Below are positions 58,739-64,000 of a DNA stretch of 64,000 nt, piece by piece. Location: positions 457,978-521,977 of the forward strand of contig NZ_CANLZM010000002.1 in NCBI RefSeq assembly GCF_947495565.1, written 5' to 3'. Below the pieces are notes generated by a model that saw only the letters and a list, made by a program, of their open reading frames with translations, made no database searches and was not told the DNA's origin. The translations under genes were made by a program, and so were the position numbers. The stretch's first letter is position 1; each line of letters opens with the position of its first letter. The DNA comes from an uncultured Pontibacter sp. (lineage in GTDB: Bacteria; Bacteroidota; Bacteroidia; Cytophagales; Hymenobacteraceae).

Positions 58739-60472
58739 ATGAAGAAACACATTCCGCTACTTGGCCTGCTCGGGCTACTGGCATTAGGCTGCAACGAAAG
58801 CTCACGGCAGGTTAGCGAAGCTGATCAAGAGGCCGCTCTAGCTGCCGACAGCGCTAACTTACAACCAGCGCTGCAGCAGATAAGCGCTTCCAGTCTGCTG
58901 GGCCATACTTCCACACTTGCTTCCGATGCTTTCGAAGGCCGTGCGCCAGGCTCTGTGGGCGAAGATTCTACAGTGGCTTACCTTACCCGTCATTTCAAGC
59001 AGCTGGGGCTGCAGCCAGGAAACGCAGACGGCAGTTATGTGCAGAAAGTACCTATGTTTGGCTATACTCCCACTCCTAAAGCTACCATCAACGCCAACGG
59101 CAGAAACATCCAGCTTAGCTTTCCGAATGATTATGTGGCCTTAACCCGCCGTTATGCGCCTTCCGCCGAAGTCAACAATTCTGATATGGTGTTTGTGGGC
59201 TACGGTGTGGTGGCGCCGGAATACGGCTGGGATGACTACAAAGGTCTGGATGTAAAAGGAAAGACCATTGTCATGCTTGTAAGCGACCCACCTGTACCAG
59301 ACGCAAACAATCCGGAGCAGCTTGACAGTACCATATTTGGCGGCAAAGCGATGACCTACTATGGCCGTTGGACCTACAAGTATGAAATTGCTGCAGAGAA
59401 AGGAGCCGCCGCTGCTATCATTATACATGAGACAGGCCCGGCAGGCTATCCTTACGAGGTAATTTCTGGCAGCCACAGCCGCGAAGGCTTTGAAATCATC
59501 ACCCCTGACAAGAATATGAACCGCGCTGAGGTAGAAGCCTGGATCACAGAACCAAAAGCACGGGAAATATTCACTGCTCTGGGTCGTGACTTTGATGAGC
59601 TGAAGCAAGCCGCCATCAGTAAAGACTTCAAACCTGTGCCGCTCAAAGCTACTGCCAGCTTTAACATTAAAAATGAGCTGCGCGAGGTGCAGTCGCAGAA
59701 CGTGATTGCTAAATTAGAAGGCTCTGATCCGGAACTGAAGGATGAATACGTTGTTTACACCGCACACTGGGATCACTTAGGCAAAGACCCCTCCTTGCAA
59801 GGCGACCAAGTATACAACGGTGCTTTGGATAATGCTACCGGCACCGCAGGCCTTCTGGAGCTAGCGAAAGCCTTTAGCCAGATGGAAACCAAACCAAAAC
59901 GCTCCATACTATTTCTGGCAGTAACAGCCGAGGAGAAAGGTCTGCTCGGATCCAAATATTACGCCAGCAGCCCTTTGTACCCTCTCGAAAAGACAGTAGC
60001 TGTTATCAACATGGACGTGCTAAATGCCTATGGCCCTACCGAAGATGTGGTAGTGGTCGGGTTTGGCAACTCTACTTTAGAGGATGTGCTGGCGCAGGAA
60101 GCAAAATCTCAGAACCGCCGCATTGTGCCGGAGGCTACGCCAGAAACGGGCTCATTCTACCGCTCTGATCATTTTGAATTTGCCAAACAGGGTGTTCCTG
60201 CCCTTTACGCCAGCTCTGGTGTAGTAGCCCATAACCAACCAGCTGATTACGTAAAGCAGTGGAAGCAGCGCTATACCGCCAATGATTACCACAAATTATC
60301 GGATGAAGTGCGTGATGACTGGAACCTGGAGGGCGCTGTAGAGGATTTGCAGCTCTTCCTGCGAGTTGGCTACAGGGTGGCCAATACAGAAAAATATCCC
60401 GAATGGAAGGACGGTACTGAGTTTAAGGCGAAGCGCGAAGAGACATTATCTAAGTCAGCTGCTTCAAAATAA
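58739..60472 (+). CDS. M28-family metallopeptidase lipoprotein with PA domain
   Basis: A 577-aa exported zinc peptidase. It has a lipoprotein signal with lipobox LALGC (Cys18), then a pre-domain ([25 protein letters not shown], family-typical), a PA-type insert (about 135-270, [30 protein letters not shown]), and the M28 catalytic domain: YTAHWDHLG (zinc His/Asp), [20 protein letters not shown] (Asp), [11 protein letters not shown] (Glu-Glu), NMDV (Asp) and [17 protein letters not shown] (His). It probably acts as an aminopeptidase in the periplasm. Single gene with a terminator. Confidence 0.92.
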   Translation: MKKHIPLLGLLGLLALGCNESSRQVSEADQEAALAADSANLQPALQQISASSLLGHTSTLASDAFEGRAPGSVGEDSTVAYLTRHFKQLGLQPGNADGSYVQKVPMFGYTPTPKATINANGRNIQLSFPNDYVALTRRYAPSAEVNNSDMVFVGYGVVAPEYGWDDYKGLDVKGKTIVMLVSDPPVPDANNPEQLDSTIFGGKAMTYYGRWTYKYEIAAEKGAAAAIIIHETGPAGYPYEVISGSHSREGFEIITPDKNMNRAEVEAWITEPKAREIFTALGRDFDELKQAAISKDFKPVPLKATASFNIKNELREVQSQNVIAKLEGSDPELKDEYVVYTAHWDHLGKDPSLQGDQVYNGALDNATGTAGLLELAKAFSQMETKPKRSILFLAVTAEEKGLLGSKYYASSPLYPLEKTVAVINMDVLNAYGPTEDVVVVGFGNSTLEDVLAQEAKSQNRRIVPEATPETGSFYRSDHFEFAKQGVPALYASSGVVAHNQPADYVKQWKQRYTANDYHKLSDEVRDDWNLEGAVEDLQLFLRVGYRVANTEKYPEWKDGTEFKAKREETLSKSAASK

Positions 60473-60804
60473 ATGCATTTGCTTGCTGAAGCTTGTTACT
60501 ATATGTAGCAGGCTTTTTTTATTCCCCTCCCTTCTGCTTGTTATACTACTTTAGCACCTGTTCTGCATTTAAAATTTTACTTTTTTTAAGCATAGCTAAA
60601 TTTGCCAAATCACACTACGCCTTAGAAATGTTTTATTAATAGCTCCATTGTAGTTTCTGACATAAATTCATTAGCAACAAATAATTGTGCGTTAACTAGC
60701 AGCATAATGTCTTTTACTTCAAAAACAGCTACTTTATAATATCGGCAGGGTTACTTCTTGATGACTTCCGTATAAATAAGTACAAAATCAATTTATATAA
60801 GATT
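60473..60804. other. Gap between M28 peptidase and small lipoprotein
   Basis: About 330 bp, very AT-rich. Apart from the terminator at its left end I see no gene, hairpin or clear promoter. Confidence 0.6.
60488..60520 (+). terminator. Terminator after the M28 peptidase
   Basis: An imperfect stem of AAGCTTGTTAC with GTAGCAGGCTT around ATAT, followed by a T-run. Confidence 0.65.
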
Positions 60805-61041
60805 ATGAAAAAGATTTGGAAATTCGTCTTCGCCGCTTTTGCAGCTTTCGCTTTTACGGCTTGCGGCACCGATAATAATACAACTACTGAATCAGAAACT
60901 TACGAGACAACTGATGAGGTAGGAACTGATATGGAAACCGATATGAACATGGATGAGGACACTACTATTATGGTAGAAGATACTACTGTAAATGATGGTG
61001 TTGCAGACGACATTCAGGAGGAGCAACCTCCAATCCAATAA
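60805..61041 (+). CDS. Small acidic lipoprotein
   Basis: A 78-aa lipoprotein with lipobox FTAC (Cys20). The mature part of 59 residues is almost only Thr, Asp, Glu, Met and Asn (METDMNMDEDTTIMVEDTT), so it is probably unfolded and strongly negative. It has no recognised domain. A clear terminator follows, so it forms its own transcript. Confidence 0.75.
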   Translation: MKKIWKFVFAAFAAFAFTACGTDNNTTTESETYETTDEVGTDMETDMNMDEDTTIMVEDTTVNDGVADDIQEEQPPIQ

Positions 61042-61059
61042 CGATAACAAACTTTCAGG

Positions 61060-61093
61060 AAAAGCCTCTGCTCTATAAGCAGAGGCTTTTTTT
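61060..61093 (+). terminator. Terminator after the acidic lipoprotein
   Basis: AAAAGCCTCTGCT pairs with AGCAGAGGCTTTT, followed by Ts. Confidence 0.9.
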
Positions 61094-61173
61094 ATACTTT
61101 AGATGTATACTTCCCGACGTAAAAAGAAGGCACATAAAGCTGAATATGCTTTAAACCTTTTTTATATTTAGCA

Positions 61174-62367
61174 ATGGAAAATAAAACGCTGATACATGAT
61201 GGCGTAAAGATTAAACTGATCGAGCAACAGGATCAACTTCAGGAGGCTGTAAGCCTTCTGAGCCAAAGCAAAGAACTTGCCCTAGACCTGGAATTTGATC
61301 AGAATCGTTTTACTTACGGTTTTAACCTTTGCCTGGTGCAGATCGCTGATGAGAGTGGTACCTGCTACATTATAGACCCTTTTACCTTATCTAACCTCCA
61401 GCCACTGTTCGACCTACTTGAAAACAGTGCTATCACTAAAATCATACATCACTCCAACAATGACATCTTACTGCTTGATAAGCTCGGGTGCAATATTAAA
61501 GGAGTGATGGATACCGATGTAGCCGCCAAAATTCTGAACTATGAGCGCTCTTCCCTTGCCACAGTCCTGAAAGAAGAGTTTAGCATGGAGATTGACAAAT
61601 CTCAGCAATCAAGCAACTGGAACAAGCGCCCACTAACTGATGCTCAGCTACAGTATGCCGCAATTGATGTTATTTACCTGCATCGCATCAAATCAAAATT
61701 AGTACAGGAAGTTGAGCATCTTGATCGTTTACACTGGCTTCAGGAGGAGAACTCACTGCTGGAGGGGCTTACTTACTCTGAACCTACCAACCCACACCTA
61801 AAGCTCCGAAACGCCTTTAAGCTTAATTATTACCAACAGTTTATACTGAAGCATCTATTTATTTTTAGAGAGCAAATGGGCAAGCAGTTCAACAAGCCTG
61901 CCCCATATATTATAGCTAATGATGCCCTGGTAGAGCTTGCTAATAATCCTAACACAGATATTCACGAATGGCTAAACCATACGCGTGGTATACATGGGGG
62001 CCTAAAACGTTCTCGCAACGAAAAGCTGTTACAAGACGCAATGCAGCATGCTAAAAGCGCAGCCAAGGAAAATAACATCAGCCATGATTATCCAGAAAAC
62101 CGTTGGCAGCGCCCACTTCGCACTCTCGAGGCGGAGCAGCGAAAAGAGGAGCTGACTAAGGTGCAGAAACAGATCGTGGATAAGTATGGCGAGTACGCGG
62201 CCCGTCTTATCATCACACAAAGCGTGATAAATGATTATAGCTTCAGCGGGCAGTTGCGCTGCTCTAAGAAATATGCCATTGATATTATTACTTCTACTGC
62301 TGAGGAAATTGGAGTTGCCCTGCCATACCCTCTAGGCACTAACCCAACACCTAATCAAGAAAACTAA
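61174..62367 (+). CDS. rnd: Ribonuclease D-like 3'-5' exonuclease
   Basis: A 397-aa DEDDy-type exonuclease of the RNase D family, which trims 3' ends of tRNA and other small RNAs. Exo I is LALDLEFDQN (Asp38, Glu40), Exo II is IIHHSNNDILLL (Asp), and Exo III is LQYAAIDVIYLHRI (Tyr and Asp). An HRDC-type helical domain follows (about 215-290, QQFILKHLFIFREQMGKQFNKPAPYIIAND). It is only 2 bp from aspA and likely cotranscribed. Confidence 0.88.
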   Translation: MENKTLIHDGVKIKLIEQQDQLQEAVSLLSQSKELALDLEFDQNRFTYGFNLCLVQIADESGTCYIIDPFTLSNLQPLFDLLENSAITKIIHHSNNDILLLDKLGCNIKGVMDTDVAAKILNYERSSLATVLKEEFSMEIDKSQQSSNWNKRPLTDAQLQYAAIDVIYLHRIKSKLVQEVEHLDRLHWLQEENSLLEGLTYSEPTNPHLKLRNAFKLNYYQQFILKHLFIFREQMGKQFNKPAPYIIANDALVELANNPNTDIHEWLNHTRGIHGGLKRSRNEKLLQDAMQHAKSAAKENNISHDYPENRWQRPLRTLEAEQRKEELTKVQKQIVDKYGEYAARLIITQSVINDYSFSGQLRCSKKYAIDIITSTAEEIGVALPYPLGTNPTPNQEN

Positions 62368-62369
62368 AT

Positions 62370-63779
62370 ATGAGCGAGTTCAGAACAGAGCACGATTTTT
62401 TGGGAGAAATGGAAATCCCTAATTCGGCTTATTACGGTATACAGACCTCACGTGCTTTAGATAACTTCAATATCACAGGGCTCCCTATCTCAAGGGAGCC
62501 ACTTTTCATTCAAGCTTTTGGCTACGTCAAAAAAGCGGCTGCCATGGCTAACCGTGATTGTGGCGTGCTCAAACCTGAAATAGCAGACGCTATTTGTAAA
62601 GCTTGCGATAAGCTTATTGCTGGCGAGTACCTTGATCAATTTGTTACAGACATGATTCAAGGAGGTGCCGGCACATCCGTGAACATGAATGTGAATGAGG
62701 TCGTTGCCAATTTGGCACTTGAAATATTAGGTTATCAAAAAGGTGATTACCAATATGTTCACCCAAACAATCATGTTAATTTTTCTCAATCCACTAACGA
62801 TGCCTATCCTACAGCTTTTCGGTTGGCGCTCTACCGTAAAATAGAAAGTTTTATTGAGAGCCTGCAGGCATTACAAGAAGCATTCAAGCGTAAAGGCGTG
62901 GAGTTTAAGGAAGTATTAAAAATGGGACGTACCCAATTGCAAGATGCTGTCCCGATGACTTTAGGTGCAGAGTTTAATGGCTTCTCCACAACTATCAGGG
63001 AAGATATTCAGCGTTTGAATGAAGCTAAAATGCTGATTTGTGAAATCAATATGGGAGCTACTGCTATCGGAACTTCTATTAATGCACCGGAAGGGTATCC
63101 TGAAATTGTAACCGAGCACCTGCGCAACCTCACCGATATACCTGTTGTACTTGCTGAAGACTTGATAGAGGCAACTTGCGATACAGGTGCTTATGTACAG
63201 GTCTCAGGTGTGATGAAGCGTTCGGCAGTAAAGATTTCGAAAATTTGCAACGACCTAAGGTTACTCTCTTCTGGCCCACGCACAGGTATAAATGAAATTA
63301 ACCTACCACGTATGCAGCCTGGTTCCTCTATTATGCCAGGTAAAGTAAACCCAGTTATACCAGAAGTTGTTAACCAAACAGCTTTTTATGTAATAGGCAC
63401 AGACATGACCGTAACAATGGCAGCTGAAGCTGGCCAGTTGCAGTTAAATGTAATGGAACCTGTTATTGCCTATAGTCTTTTCAGCTCCTTAACATACATG
63501 GAGAATGCTTGCTATACTTTAACCAATAAATGTGTAAATGGCATAACAGCCAATGAGGAGATATGTGCTAATATGGTTATGAATAGCATTGGTATTATCA
63601 CAGCCTTGAATCCTATTTTGGGGTACGAAGAGTCAGCTTCTATCGCAAAGGAGGCTCTGGCCACTGGCAAATCCATCCATGCTATCACGGTGCTAGAGCG
63701 CGAGAGGGTCACGCAGCAGAAATGGGAGGAGATTTTCTCGGTTGACAACCTGATTCACCCCAAGTTCATAAACAGCTGA
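62370..63779 (+). CDS. aspA: Aspartate ammonia-lyase
   Basis: Splits L-aspartate to fumarate and ammonia. The 469-aa protein belongs to the fumarase/aspartase superfamily and has the usual length. Key parts are FSQSTNDAYPTAFRLAL, the GRTQLQDAVPMTLG segment, and the catalytic loop signature GSSIMPGKVNP (about residues 318-328) with the active Ser. The start RTEHDFLGEMEIPNSAYYGIQTSRALDNF is that of aspartase rather than fumarase C. The DNA is more AT-rich than most of the window and holds only one copy of the TATACTT motif. Confidence 0.93.
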   Translation: MSEFRTEHDFLGEMEIPNSAYYGIQTSRALDNFNITGLPISREPLFIQAFGYVKKAAAMANRDCGVLKPEIADAICKACDKLIAGEYLDQFVTDMIQGGAGTSVNMNVNEVVANLALEILGYQKGDYQYVHPNNHVNFSQSTNDAYPTAFRLALYRKIESFIESLQALQEAFKRKGVEFKEVLKMGRTQLQDAVPMTLGAEFNGFSTTIREDIQRLNEAKMLICEINMGATAIGTSINAPEGYPEIVTEHLRNLTDIPVVLAEDLIEATCDTGAYVQVSGVMKRSAVKISKICNDLRLLSSGPRTGINEINLPRMQPGSSIMPGKVNPVIPEVVNQTAFYVIGTDMTVTMAAEAGQLQLNVMEPVIAYSLFSSLTYMENACYTLTNKCVNGITANEEICANMVMNSIGIITALNPILGYEESASIAKEALATGKSIHAITVLERERVTQQKWEEIFSVDNLIHPKFINS

Positions 63780-63809
63780 CCTTTCGATGCCGGCTCCCCC
63801 TCTACTAAC

Positions 63810-63845
63810 AGCAAAGGCCGCACCCGATCGGGTGCGGCCTTTGCT
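63810..63845 (+). terminator. Terminator after aspA
   Basis: A perfect palindrome centred on CGATCG: AGCAAAGGCCGCACCCGAT and its complement. Confidence 0.85.
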
Positions 63846-64000
63846 TGTTTACAGGGTCCAGCTGCACGCTGCGAGCAGGGCTCCCATTGCGGTGTACACC
63901 TGCTACGGCCTATGCCTCCCCCGTTCTGCTGCTGCGGGCAACCCTGGCTGCCGCAGCTTTTGGGTATGTTGTGGTGTGAAAAAGGAAAAGGGGGGCAGCG
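63846..64000. other. GC-rich end of window
   Basis: About 155 bp, clearly richer in GC than the aspA region. No start, stop pattern or motif lets me assign a gene; it may be the edge of one that lies outside. Confidence 0.4.

Overview
The window is chromosomal DNA from a Bacteroidota bacterium, most likely a Cytophagales member of the Hymenobacteraceae (Pontibacter-like). Evidence: Bacteroidetes-type promoter boxes (TAnnTTTG, some with TTTG or CTTG about 19 bp upstream), a type IX secretion C-terminal domain protein, CarboxypepD_reg/TonB-dependent outer-membrane proteins, a phosphate-selective porin O/P, a lipoprotein with an acidic tract directly after its lipobox Cys, and frequent GTG/TTG starts with little Shine-Dalgarno signal. 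The genus is an inference. Much of the window is core genome, but the intergenic DNA is rich in repeats and carries two small insertions.

Layout. 1-7928: a phosphate block: a TonB-dependent receptor (cut by the window edge, - strand), divergent from porin-pstS-pstC-pstA-pstB-phoU. The divergent region holds TTA-starting repeats at an exact 11-bp period, an apparent Pho-box array. 8183-13606: cytochrome c maturation (ccmB, ccmC, ccmD-like, unknown, ccmE with a CxxxY heme-ligand variant, ccmF). 13713-20492: housekeeping genes (DUF2520 protein, ferredoxin, iscX, KdsC-like phosphatase, cold-shock protein, UbiA-family prenyltransferase, T9SS-sorted protein, Fur-family regulator, DUF4442, Cof-type HAD, SRPBCC). 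20493-21024: repeat-rich gap with an inverted-repeat-bounded foldback element. 21025-23176: purN and purH. 23466-29040: mreB-mreC-mreD-pbp2-rodA cell-shape operon.

29167-31055: a 1.9-kb island between two copies of the 3' end of tRNA-Leu(UAA). It has TGACGCA repeats near both ends, no integrase, and two overlapping AT-rich genes: a 335-aa protein with a HicB-like C-terminus and a 95-aa HicA-like protein. This is the best candidate for an undescribed system. 31201-35249: tRNA-Gly, mutS, a REP-like palindrome cluster, and a TrmH-family methylase.

35503-48786: an outer-membrane beta-barrel protein, GNAT, membrane protein, CHRD lipoprotein, a MacAB-like exporter with two tandem permeases, a secreted pentapeptide-repeat protein, and a GntR(YtrA)-ABC operon with a palindromic operator at its promoter. 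48901-50559: an AT-rich secreted esterase-like gene between two nearly identical 53-bp terminator copies. 50569-57210: lpd, sucB (two lipoyl domains) and sucA, with a four-helix-bundle (S23-type) gene in each of the two gaps; each is broken by a different single nonsense codon. 57646-63779: a WYL-like small protein, solitary vsr, M28 peptidase, acidic lipoprotein, RNase D and aspA.

Across the whole window the heptamer AAGTATA/TATACTT is strongly over-represented (about 120 copies by hand count against about 8 expected), in genes, gaps and hairpin stems alike.
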